The notes under the pieces are model-generated. The model did no database searches. It was not told the origin of the DNA and saw nothing but the letters and a program-made list of their open reading frames with translations. Below are positions 1 through 12,400 of a DNA stretch of 64,000 nt, piece by piece; the first letter of the stretch is position 1, and every line of letters begins with the position of its first letter. The translations under genes were made by a program, and so were the position numbers. Origin of the DNA: Arcuatula senhousia (Eukaryota; Mollusca; Bivalvia; Mytilida; Mytilidae); assembly GCA_963971305.1 (NCBI GenBank), contig OZ020305.1:4559001-4623000 (forward strand). The letters run 5' to 3'.

Positions 1-889
1 GACACGAATGGCCCCGCTGGCCCCAAACAGGAAGTAGATTTCTGACAGGTCTGAAAATAGCTTAGGACATACAGTTTGTCATACTGATCCATCCTACCAA
101 GTTTCAAAACATTCTGGTATACAGTTCCTGAGAAAAGCTTGACAGAAATTATCATATAATATTCACATCGGCCTAAGTCCCAAACAGAAAGTAGATGTCC
201 GACAGGTCTCAAAATCGCTTAGGACGTATAGTTTGTCATACTGAACCATCCTACCAAGTTTCAAATCATTCTCATGTACGGTTCCTGAGAAAAGCTTGAC
301 GGAAATTTCCATAGTCATGTTCACATATTTTAAAATTGGCCTAAGTCCCAAACAGGAAGTAGATGTCTGACAGGTCTCAAAATTGCTTAGGACGTTTAGT
401 TTGTCATACTGAACCATCCTACCAAGTTTCAAATCATTCTTATGTACGGTTCCTGAGAAAAGCTTGACGGAAATTTCCATAGTCATGTTCACATATTTTA
501 AAATTGGCCTAAGTCCCAAACAGGAAGTAGATGTCTGACAGGTCTCAAAATCGCTTAGGACATATATTTTGTCATTCTGAACCATCCTACCAAGTTTCAA
601 ATCATTCTCATGTACGGTTCCTGAGAAAAGCTTGACGGAAATTTTCATAGTCATGTTCACATATTTTAACATTGGCCCAAGTCCCAAACAGGAAGTAGAT
701 GTCTGACAGGTCTCAAAATCGCTTAGGACATATAGTTTGTCATACTCAACCATCCTACCAAGTTTCAAATCATTCTCATGTATGGTTCCTGAGAAAAGCT
801 TGACGGAAATTCGTACGGACGTACGAACGTACGTACGGACGGACATGAGTAAAACTTGATGCCCCCCGACATGTCGTCGCGGGGGCATA
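1..889. repeat. 168-bp tandem repeat array, pearl/HINE-like, left end outside window
   Basis: About five copies of a unit of about 168 bp, recognisable by CAGGAAGTAGATGTCTGACAG at about 28, 185, 353, 521 and 689 (the first interval is about 157). The array ends in a CGTACGGACG-rich stretch and a GC-rich hairpin in which TGCCCCC pairs with GGGGGCA near 860-887. Because the unit is a multiple of three, the minus strand stays open for 241 codons as a 56-residue repeat. This matches no protein family I know and is almost certainly not a gene. The architecture (minisatellite core, hairpin terminus) resembles bivalve pearl/HINE elements. Confidence 0.75.
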
Positions 890-1187
890 AAAATCTGTTT
901 CCTTTCTCATTAAAGCCAGTCAGATATAGTTACAAAATGTCAAGGAACAATATGGAACCATAAACAAGGATCACTGACTGATCAATTTTTCAAAATGACT
1001 GATCTTCATTGTGAGTTGGCCTTCCTTATAGATGTCTAGTCTTATTGTCTTTAACTGTTTTTTCCTTCTTTTTTATACCAAGAGATTTGAGTGCTACTTC
1101 TAAAGATAAAATGGGAAGTCTAAATAGAGAGATTCTAAATGAAATAGAGAGAACTACATCTTACAGTAATGGTTTGAAGAATAAACA
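890..1187. other. Unannotated spacer
   Basis: AT-rich sequence between two repeat arrays. A plus-strand ORF of 67 codons (1045-1248) runs into the next repeat and looks spurious. I searched the minus strand by eye for the exon that should complete PDZ domain 3 of the PDZ gene and did not find it here. Confidence 0.4.
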
Positions 1188-3170
1188 AGAGGCTCCCAGG
1201 AGCCTGAATCGCTCACCTGGTCTTGATGTTGACCCTATACTTTTGTAGAGCTAAATGAGCTGAACATTTAAGCAAGCAACAGCTTTTCTCTACCTGCAAT
1301 AGTTTTCATTCTATAGGCCAAAAACACCATTTTTCACCTATAACCCCTATAAGGAGTCATCTGACAACTTCGACCCTATGAAGACTTTTGTAGAGCTAAA
1401 TGAGCTGAACATTTAAGCAAGCAACAGCTAATCTCTATCTGCAATAGTTTTCATTCTGTAGGCCAAAAACATGAAAAATGGCTATTTTTCAGGGGCCGTA
1501 ACCCCTATAAGGGGTCATCTGACAACTTCAACCCTATGGAAAATTTTGTAAAGCTAAATGAGCTGAACATTTAAGCAAGCAACAGCTAATCTCTATCTGC
1601 AATAGTTTTCATTCTGTAGGACAAAAACATGAAAAATCGCTATTTTTCAGGGGCCGTAACCCCTGTAAGGAGTCATCTGACAACTTCGACACTATGGAGA
1701 ATTTTGTAGAGCTAAATGAGCTGAACATTTAAGCAAGCAACAGCTAATCTCTATCTGCAATAGTTTTCATTCTGTAGGACAAAAACATGAAAAATCGCTA
1801 TTTTTCAGGGGCCGTAACCCCTATAAGGGGTCATCTGATAACTTCGACCCTATGGAGAATTTTGTAGAGCTCAATGAGCTGAACATTTAAGCAAGCAACA
1901 GCTAATCTCTATGTGCAATAGTTTTCATTCTGTAGGCCAAAAACATGAAAAAATGCCATTTTTCAGGGGCCGTAACCCCTATAAGGGGTTATCTGACAAC
2001 TTCGATCCTATGGAGACTTTCGTATAGCTAAATGAGCTGAACATTTAAGCAAGCAACAGCTAATCTCTATCTGCAATAGTTTTCATTCTGTAGGCCAAAA
2101 ACATGAAAAATGGCTATTTTTCACCTTTAAGGGGCTGTAACCCCTATAAGGGGTCATCTGACAACTTCGACCCTATGGAGACTTTTGTAGAGTTAAATGA
2201 GCTGAACATTTAAGCAAGCAACAGCTAATCTTTATCTGCAATAGTTTTCATTCTGTAGGCCAAAAACATGAAAAATTGCTATTTTTCAGGGGCCGTAACC
2301 TCTATAAGGAGTCATCTGACAACTTCGACTCTATGGAAAATTTTGTAGAGCTAAATGAGCTGAACATTTAAGCAAGCAACAGCTAATCTCTATCTGCAAT
2401 AGTTTTCATTCTGTAGGACAAAAACATGAAAAATCGCTATTTTTCAAGGGCCGTAACCCCTATAAGGGGTCATCTGACAACTTCGACCCTATGGAGAATT
2501 TTGTAGAGCTCAATGAGCTGAACATTTAAGCAAGCAACAGCTAATCTCTATGTGCAATAGTTTTCATTCTGTAGGCCAAAAACGTGAAAAAATGCCATTT
2601 TTCAGGGGCTGTAACTCCTATAAGGGTTTTCTGACAACTTCGATCCTATGGAGACTTTCGTAGAGCTAAATGAGCTGAACATTTAAGCAAGCAACAGCTA
2701 ATCTCTATCTGCAATAGTTTTCATTCTGTAGGCCAAAAACATGAAAAAATGCTATTTGTCACCTTTAAGGGGCCGTAACCCCTATAAGGGGTCATCTGAC
2801 AACTTTGACCAAATGGAGACTTTTGTAGAGCTTTTGATGCTGAATCAGTAGCGTGGCCTCAGATTTCCTCTATCTCTTATACTTTTTGATTTATAAGCCA
2901 AAAACAGTAGTCTGACCCCCCTAGTCTATTTTTAGTAACGGCAGCCATATTTTTTAACGGATTAAAAATCAAAACACAAGTTTGGTGCAGGACACCCTAA
3001 GAACATTCATACCAAGTTTCATTAAATTCTGTTTGGTAGTTTCAGAGGAGAAGATTTTTGAAAAATTGTTAACAGACGACGACAGACGACGACGACAACG
3101 ACGACAGACGACGACGACGGACGCCAAGTGATGGTAATAGCTCACATGGACCTTCGGTCCAGGTGAGCTA
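1188..3170. repeat. HINE/pearl-like element with about 10 copies of a roughly 158-bp unit
   Basis: The left end carries GCTCACCTGG (1211-1220). The right end carries its inverted copy CCAGGTGAGC (3159-3168), which is also one arm of a terminal hairpin (about 3139-3169) with a 14-bp stem and a TTC loop. Between them lie about ten copies of a unit of 145-160 bp marked by GAGCTAAATGAGCTGAACAT, followed by a GACGAC-rich microsatellite (3074-3121). Inverted subterminal repeats, tandem core, microsatellite and 3' hairpin are the signature of non-autonomous Helentron-type (HINE) elements. It lies downstream of exon 7 of the PDZ gene, presumably in its next intron. Confidence 0.7.
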
Positions 3171-3200
3171 ATAAAACTACTTAACACATTTTTGATATAC

Positions 3201-3453
3201 CTTCCTTCATGTTTCCATCTTCTGCCACAAGACCCCTTGGTAATATCCTTCGAACAAATATTCCCAGGTTGCCTTTTTCTGAGTCACTTCCACCAACAAT
3301 AGTAAACCCTAGCCCCTTTCCTCTGGCCCCTTTATTTATAGTAACAGATTGAGGGGCCTCATACAGGTGGGACTTGGCCTTGAGTGTAGTTTGTTCCCTA
3401 ATGGCACTCTCTGTTAAGTGGCCATCTACAATGTCACTTGGTTTGGAAAACTT
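3201..3453 (-). CDS. PDZ gene exon 7 (start of PDZ3)
   Basis: 84 residues plus one base. Acceptor AACTGTAG/AAG. Begins [13 protein letters not shown] and continues to [20 protein letters not shown] and [17 protein letters not shown], the first half of PDZ3. Donor GGAAG/GTATAT, phase 1. The exon completing PDZ3 should lie left of position 1. Confidence 0.82.
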
Positions 3454-6400
3454 CTACAGTTAACAACACAAGAATGGATTAACATTACATTACAATAAAA
3501 TAATCCCTGCAATATAAGACCTTTAAAAGGGGCATCAAATGGAACATTATAATGCCACACCTTGTTTATAAAGAGACCTTTAGAGCTTAACTAAAAACAA
3601 ATTTTGAATTTGCTGGAAATAAAACTAGGCTTTCATTTCATTATATTCAATTCAAATCTTTTGAAAGATTTTCAAGTCGCAATATCGAAACCATCAGGGC
3701 ACAGAAAGACCAACATTGAACAAAATGATGAGTATCACAAAATATCTTGCCTCTTCCTGTGGCTAAGTATAAACAAAAGATTAGAGTTGGCAATGGTGAT
3801 CCATGTAAATTGTTAAAAGCAAAAATAAAAAGAAGAAATAATTAGATAAAGATAGTTACCATCCGAATTAATGAAGACAAAAGAATTTACTTCTTATTGA
3901 AATAATGAGATAAAAATGGTTAAAACGAATCAGAATTGAATATTTTCTTTTGTTAGTATGGAAAAAAAAATAAAATAAAATAAAAGACTCACAATATCAT
4001 CCATATTCATATTTTTGAACACTTCCTGCATAAAGTATAACACAAGAAATGCTTATAAAATAGAAATAGTAAGGTAACTGATTTAGGCTTTAAAATATAA
4101 ATAGAGGATAACTGTAAGAAGCTTTCATCTTTTGCTAAGAAAAAGATATAGTACCCATTTCTATTCTGATTTTCATGCTAAGCCACCTCCCCTATAAAAA
4201 AAAATTTCATTTTTGCATAATATAAAACCTATTTTGTCCAAGCTTCCCCTATATTTTCAAGGCAATTTTCAAAATTTTGGCAATTGCAGACAATTAAAGC
4301 AAACACCATATCTCCTTACCAAAGACCAAAACTTAAATCATAAAATATAATGCTTATAACAAACCTCAAATAACTCCTCCCACTTCATGATGGTGCCGTG
4401 TGGAGTTTCTGCCGTGAGGTCAGGGATCTGTTGTGTCATGTCGGCACTCCTAGATGATGGTTTACCATCTTCTGGCTTCTGAACAGCACTAGACATGGAA
4501 GGCAGAGTTCCACTCCTTTTTATCTGAAAAGTGTAACAGATTGTCTGCTGATTATACTGAGCTATAACAAGAAAATGTCCAAAAGACAAAATACTTAGCA
4601 ACATAGAAAAGAAACTTCAACCTTCAGCTAATAATTTAGTTGTTTAATTTTGATCAATACATTTTAATCTTGTTTATTCACATAAATTATAAGACATGTA
4701 ATTGGATGAGTTTTCCGTGAAAACAGTCCTTAGTAAATTTCCATGCACCTTTCTAGTAAGTTTGAGTTGATTGCATTTCTTTTGCCCTATAGCTAGATTT
4801 TGTACTTTGTAGCATTTTGTTTATATAGCTAATTTTCTTATTGTTTTGGCTCCTGCTCCTTTTGGTGCATTAAAATTACAGATGGTTTATTTTCCCTTGG
4901 AAACAACGATTGCCCGAGGCCTAATAGTTACAAAATGAAGTTTTTGGTTGAAATTATAAGAAATCACTGGAGCATGATGAGGTCTATGCCCTTCTTTGGT
5001 GATGCGGTAAATGTTCATCCCCCCTTTTTGGCAAAAGTTTTGCATCTGCAGCTGACAGACTTCTTTAATGATTTATTTCTCCTACCTTAGAGGCGACTAC
5101 TATCTGTACAAGTTTAGATTTATTTCTCCTACCTTAGAGGCGACTACTATCTGTACAAGTTTAGCTTTATTTCTCCTACCTTAGAGGCGACTACTATCTG
5201 TACAAGTTTAGCTTTATTTCTCCTACCTTAGAGGCCACTACTATCTGTACAAGTTTAGATTTATTTCTCCTACCTTAGAGGCGACTACTATCTGTACAAG
5301 TTTAGATTTATTTCTCCTACCTTAGAGGCGACTACTATCTGTACAAGTTTAGATTTATTTCTCCTACCTTAGAGGCCACTACTATCTGTACAAGTTTAGA
5401 TTTATTTCTCCTACCTTAGAGGCCACTACTATCTGTACAAGTTTAGATTTATTTCTCCTACCTTAGAGGCGACTACTATCTGTACAAGTTTAGATTTATT
5501 TCTCCTACCTTAGAGGCGACTACTATCTGTACAAGTTTAGCTTTATTTCTCCTACCTTAGAGGCCACTACTATCTGTACAAGTTTAGATTTATTTCTCCT
5601 ACCTTAGAGGCGACTACTATCTGTACAAGTTTAGATTTATTTCTCCTACCTTAGAGGCCACTACTATCTGTACAAGTTAAGATTTATTTCTCCTACCTTA
5701 GAGGCGACTACTATCTGTACAAGTTTAGCTTTATTTCTCCTACCTTAGAGGCCACTACTATCTGTACAAGTTTAGATTTATTTCTCCTACCTTAGAGGCG
5801 ACTACTATCTGTACAAGTTAAGATTTATTTCTCCTACCTTAGAGGCCACTACTATCTGTACAAGTTAAGATTTATTTCTCCTACCTTAGAGGCGACTACT
5901 ATCTGTACAAGTTTAGCTTTATTTCTCCTACCTTAGAGGCCACTACTATCTGTACAAGTTTAGATTTATTTCTCCTACCTTAGAGGCGACTACTATCTGT
6001 ACAAGTTAAGATTTATTTCTCCTACCTTAGAGGCGACTACTATCTGTACAAGTTTAGATTTATTTCTCCTACCTTAGAGGCGACTACTATCTGTACAAGT
6101 TTAGCTTTATTTCTCCTACCTTAGAGGCCACTACTATCTGTACAAGTTTAGATTTATTTCTCCTACCTTAGAGGCGACTACTATCTGTACAAGTTAAGAT
6201 TTATTTCTCCTACCTTAGAGGCCACTACTATCTGTACAAGTTAAGATTTATTTCTCCTACCTTAGAGGCGACTACTATCTGTACAAGTTTAGCTTTATTT
6301 CTCCTACCTTAGAGGCCACTACTATCTGTACAAGTTTAGATTTATTTCTCCTACCTTAGAGGCGACTACTATCTGTACAAGTTAAGATTTATTTCTCCTA

Positions 6401-9400
6401 CCTTAGAGGCGACTACTATCTGTACAAGTTTAGGGGACTGTCTCATCACATCAACAGCTTCTTGATGTGTCAGACCAATCAAACTCTTCCCATTGATCAT
6501 CAACAATTCATCCCCACGCTTTAATCTTCCATCTCTGTAAAAGTACATGGGATAAGTTAGCTTTTAATGTAAAATTCTAATAATTAATTTAAAATTTTTT
6601 GTTCAAAATCTTGTAAAGGCTAGAAACTGTGTCTAAGGGATAGTTGTAGCTCCTCTACTGAACACAGCATTTCAACTTGACATTTGCTCAAAGCTGTTCT
6701 AGTAGAAAATGTAGGTCAAAGTCACCTACCTACTAGTGTACCACTTATTTTATTAAACTGGATTAGAAAACATGCAGCATAGGAGTGTGGCCTTTTTAGC
6801 AGCCCCTTAATTAGCCTACCGGTACTTTCATCTAACTTTACAGATGTCTTTTCAGTGTGCATGGGGTATTGCCCTTTAATCACTTCTAAAGGACTATCCT
6901 TCAAAACAGTTTGGTTTAAGAGATTTACCAGGTTATAATTCTTATCAGACATGCGTTCATGCGTATACTCATTTCTGATTGGTCGAAACGTCATTGCCAG
7001 ATCCGTTCATACTTTCATGAACGCCTCTGCCTCGTTTCCAATGTAAACAAATATGGTGGCGATGACGTCGTCCTAAATAACGAATTGTTTCCGAATTTTT
7101 TTTTTTTTAAAGGTATAAATTTGAAGAATTATAAGGATTGAACACCTATTTTCGGTCGTTCATGCATGTATGAACGGATCTCTTCACTCACAAACTGTAA
7201 CATGAACGGCCTTTGGCCATTCATTTAGTTTGTGAGCTCCGAGATCCGTTCATACATGCATGAACGACCGAAAATAGGTGTTCAATCCTATATTAACTAC
7301 AGACTTTGATAGTCAATCTTGCTGTTCTACTTACTTTTCAGCAGCCCCTCCCTCTGTGATCTCTGCCACAATTATCCCTAGATCCCCCTTTTTGGACCCC
7401 TTTCCTCCAGCTATCCGTAATCAACTTACTTTTCAGCAGCCCCTCCCTCTGTGATCTCTGCTACAAATATCCCTAGATCCCCCCCTTTTGGACCCCTTTC
7501 CTCCAGCTATCCCTAATCAACTTACTTTTCAGCAGCCCCTCCCTCTGTGATCTCTGCTACAAATATCCCTAGATCCCCCCCTTTTGGACCCCTTTCCTCC
7601 AGCTATCCCTAATCAACTTACTTTTCAGCAGCCCCTCCCTCTGTGATCTCTGCCACAATTATCCCTAGATCCCCCCCTTTTGGACCCCTTTCCTCCAGCT
7701 ATCCCTAATCTACTTACTTTTCAGCAGCCCCTCCCTCTGTGATCTCTGCCACAATTATCCCTAGATCCCCCCCTTTTGGACCCCTTTCCACCAGCTATCC
7801 CTAATCTACTTACTTTTCAGCAGCCCCTCCCTCTGTGATCTCTGCCACAATTATCCCTAGATCCCCCCCTTTTGGACCCCTTTCCTCCAGCTATCCCTAA
7901 TCTACTTACTTTTCAGCAGCCCCTCCCTCTGTGATCTCTGCCACAATTATCCCTAGATCCCCCCCTTTTGGACCCCTTTCCACCAGCTATCCCTAATCTA
8001 CTTACTTTTCAGCAGCCCCTCCCTCTGTGATCTCTGCCACAATTATCCCTAGATCCCCCCCTTTTGGACCCCTTTCCACCAGCTATCCCTAATCTACTTA
8101 CTTTTCAGCAGCCCCTCCCTCTGTGATCTCTGCTACAAATATCCCTAAATCCCCCTTTTTGGACCCCTTTCCACCAGCTATCCGTATCCCTAGTCCATTC
8201 TCATCCTTCAGTAAATGTATCCTTGTCAGTACTCTCTGGAAGATACAAGTAAAGAAACATAAACTTAAAATTTAGCATAACTTAATGCCACCAACACAAC
8301 ATAATTCATTGACAGATTCAGAGGGGTGCGGAAGGGGGTGCGGAAGGGGGCCCCATAATTTAGGAATTTCAATTTTTCCTGTATAAATTTGACCAAGGTA
8401 CTTCAGACTTCAACATTTGGCAATTACTCCCCCCTTTGATGGAATCTTGGATCTGCCCCTGACATGAATCAACTGGTTTATTATAAATGCAACATTTAAA
8501 ACAAAGGATTATTGTACCATATAAGTGGTTTCTTTAACAAGAGGAAAATTTCACATTTTTCTTGATAAAATTCTAGAAATTTCATTTTTGCAGTTCTGTT
8601 ACTCTTTATATATTACATTGTACTACCGGGGTAATATTTTCTGTGTTCTAATTTTTCCTGTCTTGTTGCTTGTCACTAATAAAGCAAAAATTTAAATCAT
8701 TGCGAAAATAACCACTTGTATACAGTATTACAATAAGTCCATATGGTTAATTGAATATTAGAAAAGTTTTGAACTATTGGGTATTTTATAAAATCATTCA
8801 TCCATACTTCTTGGTCGGTCATGTCATTGTGCACATCATGTGCATACATGTGTATTGTACATTTCTGCTATGTTACATAATTCAAGGAAACATAAAGATA
8901 TTTTTTATGAAGTTTACAGGAAGGAAGTGTTCTAAATACATGTAAAATTATGTCAATGGGTTAAAACTAATGTCAGCTAAAATTATAAATAAAAAGCTGG
9001 AAAATCCAATGAAGGTTTTGAAGGTTGTTAAGTTTCTGTATCTGTACTGGTACGTCGAAGATACCACTTCTGGTTTTTACTCGACGGGGAGAGAGAGCGC
9101 GCCGGATTAGCGGGCGCCGGTGAGAGCTGATTTAAAGCTCTCTACGCTTGTGGAATTGACGGTTGTTTCCTTCAACTGGTTCCACTCGATAATTGTTCTG
9201 ACAAAGAATGAGTTTGAGTATTGCTGTGTTTTGCTCGGTGGCACTACAAAACACTTTGTATTGTTTCTGACTTGTTTGTCAATAATATTGTTCGTTTGGC
9301 AGTCACTGAATGTTTTAGCTTTAATGAGCCGCTTTTGTCGTGCTGGTTTAAGGAATTCCTCGGCTTCAATGGCAGGAACCAACCCCTCAACCACCTTGTA

Positions 9401-12400
9401 CAAGAAGAGTAACCTCTGGCTGGTACGTCTGTCTTTTAGTTCTTCCAGCTGTAGTTGTGCTAGCATTCTTGTGACGCATCCTTCATCTCTGGATTTGTAG
9501 TCGCCTGTGATGAACCTAGCTGCCTGGCGTTGTACTCGTTCTAGTTTGTTTATGTCCCCAGTGTTGTAGGGGTCCCAGACTGTTGCTCCATATTCCATTG
9601 TGGATCGTACAAGTGAGATGTAGGCTAGTTTTTTGCAACTTTGTGGACAGTATTTTAGATTTCGCCGGAGAAAGCCTAGGGTGGAGTTTGCTTTCTTGGT
9701 GACATTTGCGATATGGGTTGTCCACTTCAGATCCTCTGAGATTTGTAGCCCAAGGTAAGGGTTGTTTTGTACTTGTTGAAGGACATGGTTGTTCAGCGAG
9801 TAGAACTTGTTGGTTTTGCTCTTGATACTCATGATATAGCATTTTTTGGCGTTAAATCTCATGCCCCAGTCTTCTGCCCATTTTTCAAGCTTCTGTAGGT
9901 CGGCTTGTAGTATGCTGTGGTCGTTGGCTGTTTTGATGTTTCTGTATAAGAGGCAGTCGTCCGCAAATAGTCGAACAGATGAGTTTACTGAATCTGGCAG
10001 ATCGTTGATATGGCAGAGGAAGAGTATTGGGCCTAGAACTGTGCCTTGGGGGACTCCTGAGTCCACAGTGACTTCTTCCGAGTGTTCTCCTTCCACCACT
10101 ACTTTCATTGTCCTCTGTGTTAGGAACATACGTAGCCAGTTATTGATTGTGCCCCGGATTCCGTACGAATCTATTTTTTGTAGGAGTTTGTTGTGTGGTA
10201 CAGTGTCAAAAGCCTTTGAAAAGTCCAGGATGGCTACATCTGTTTGAATACCTGCGTCGTATGACTTCATGAAGTCGTTTATTGTGGTGAGTAGTTGTGT
10301 TTCACAGGAATATCCAGATCGGAAGCCATGGTTTAAGGATGTTAGGACTCTGTGTTTTTCTAGGTGTTTTAGAATGTGTCGACATATTATGTGCTCTAGT
10401 AGCTTGCTTGGAACTGATGTGAGTGATACGGGTCTGTAGTTTTCAGCTGCGTGTTTGTCTCCTTTCTTGAAAACACATGAGATGTTTGCTGTGAGCCAGT
10501 CATTTGGTAGTTGGCCAGTGTCAACAGAGCGTTGGAAGATTGCTTGTAGTCCAGGTGCAATAGCAGTAGCACATTCTTTCAGTATGCGGTTTGGTATGCC
10601 GTCTGGTCCTGAGGCTTTTGATGGATTGACTGCCTTAAGTAGTTTCTCTACTCCATTGGTTGTTATGATGAGGATTCCAATAGTTTCTTCCACGTGTTTT
10701 GATGTTTTTGGTGTTGTTTGGTTTTGATCTTGAGTAAATACGGATTTGAACTGTTGAACCAAAATCTCTGCTTTTGCTTTGCTGTCGCTGATGAGTTTTC
10801 CTTTGTTTTTTAGAGGCGATATTCCTATGTTGTCTGATTTCCTAGATTTGATGTACTTCCAGAATGGTTTGGAGTTGTTTTCTTCTAATCCTTTGATGAT
10901 GTTTTCATTGATGTAGGACCATTCTGCTCGTCTTACTTGTTTCTTTACTTCTTTCTGGAAATGGCGATAGTTTTGCCATTTGTTGGTACGTTTTGCCTGT
11001 TTGTATAATCTTGATTTCTTTTTAAACATCTTACGTATCTTGTGGTTTATCCAGGGTAATTTATTTTTTGATTTAATTGTTTTTGATGGTATATGTCTGT
11101 TCATGCTGGCTAATAACTCTGTTTTGAATGTGTTCCACATGTCTTGGATGTTGCTCTCTTCACTGTACATCTGTTTTAGTTTAGATGAGGTTTCGCTGAT
11201 CTCTTTGTTTAATTCTTCCCAGTTTGCTTTCGGGAAGATGTAGCATTTCCTTGGTTTTGTGTGCTGATAGTAGGGTTTGGTGTCGCAGTCTGTAACTATC
11301 ATTTCATGATCTGAAATACCAGGTGCGTTTTCTGATGTTTTAACCAGGGATGGGTTGGTGGTTAGGACTAGGTCGAGTTGGTTGTTTTCTCTGGTTGGGT
11401 ATTCGTGTATTTGAGTCAGATTATATCGTATTGTTACTTCCATTAGCTTCAATTGGACATCTCGGTCGCTAGCGTTCTTGTTGACTGTCATTGTATCCCA
11501 GTCTATGTCCGGGCAATTGAAATCCCCAGTAAGAATGATGTTTTTGCAGGATTTTGTTGCAAGTTCTAGTGATTTTTCTAATTCTTCTATGCATTTAGAG
11601 TTACGATGTGGCATGTAGAAGGTTCCTATTAGTTGTTCTTTCTTTCCTTTTAGTTGTATTTTAACCCATTCTATTTCACACTCTGTGATTAGCTCTGTTT
11701 GTTCTGTGGATATTATGTTTTTGTTTATTAATACAAACACGCCTCCCCCGAGGGTTCCTCTATCATTCCTATAGCATATATAGTCGTCTGGGAACACTTC
11801 GCTTGATTTGATGGCGTCTTGTGTTGGATTTTTTCCAGGTTGTATCCCTTTAAGCCATGACTCTGTACCATTAATTATGTCCGGTTTTATGTAATCTACT
11901 GCGGCTGTAAATTCAGAACGTTTGTCTTTAATGCTTCTGCAGTTTACTGTTAGTATTCTCAGGTTCCTTTTGTCAGGTAGGTTATATATGTTTTGGCTGT
12001 TCTGTGTGGTAGTGTTGCCATTTTTTGCTGATGATGTTGTTGATATTCTTTGTCTGGGGCTGCTGGCTTTGAGCGGGCTAAAGTTGCTCGATGTGATGGA
12101 TTCTAACGTTGTGTTTTCATCATGTATTGGGTCGTAGTAGTTGGTGTTGTTGAGCTGGTAGCTATGGAAAGTGAATGTTGTGACATTGATGCTATCGCAT
12201 TTGCAGCATAACCATTGGATATTTGAGTGTTGTAGGAGTTCGTAGTCTTTGGAGCACAGTTCTATGCATGACCGGTGGTGCCAGACACTGCAATCGTCGC
12301 AGCATACTCCTTCATTTTCCCAAGTGACTGGGTGCTCACATAGGCCACATGGGTAGATGGATTCTTGTTTCCCCCGCGGACCAGGATTTGTTTCAATGTC

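Noticed and set aside
163..888. 241-codon minus-strand ORF as a repeat protein
   Set aside because: It is the 168-bp tandem repeat read in frame; no known domain, no splice signals, and the array has transposon-like ends.
5070..6433. 47-bp array as a CRISPR-like array
   Set aside because: No unique spacers: the whole unit is repeated, and it equals an exon end plus splice site in a eukaryotic gene.
7326..8101. Eight extra real exons encoding alternative PDZ2 halves
   Set aside because: The copies lack an acceptor, most carry a 1-nt length change that shifts the frame, and a TAA follows each donor.
9120..12137. Several plus-strand ORFs of 63-133 codons opposite the LINE
   Set aside because: Antisense shadows of ORF2, which has clear EN and RT motifs on the minus strand.
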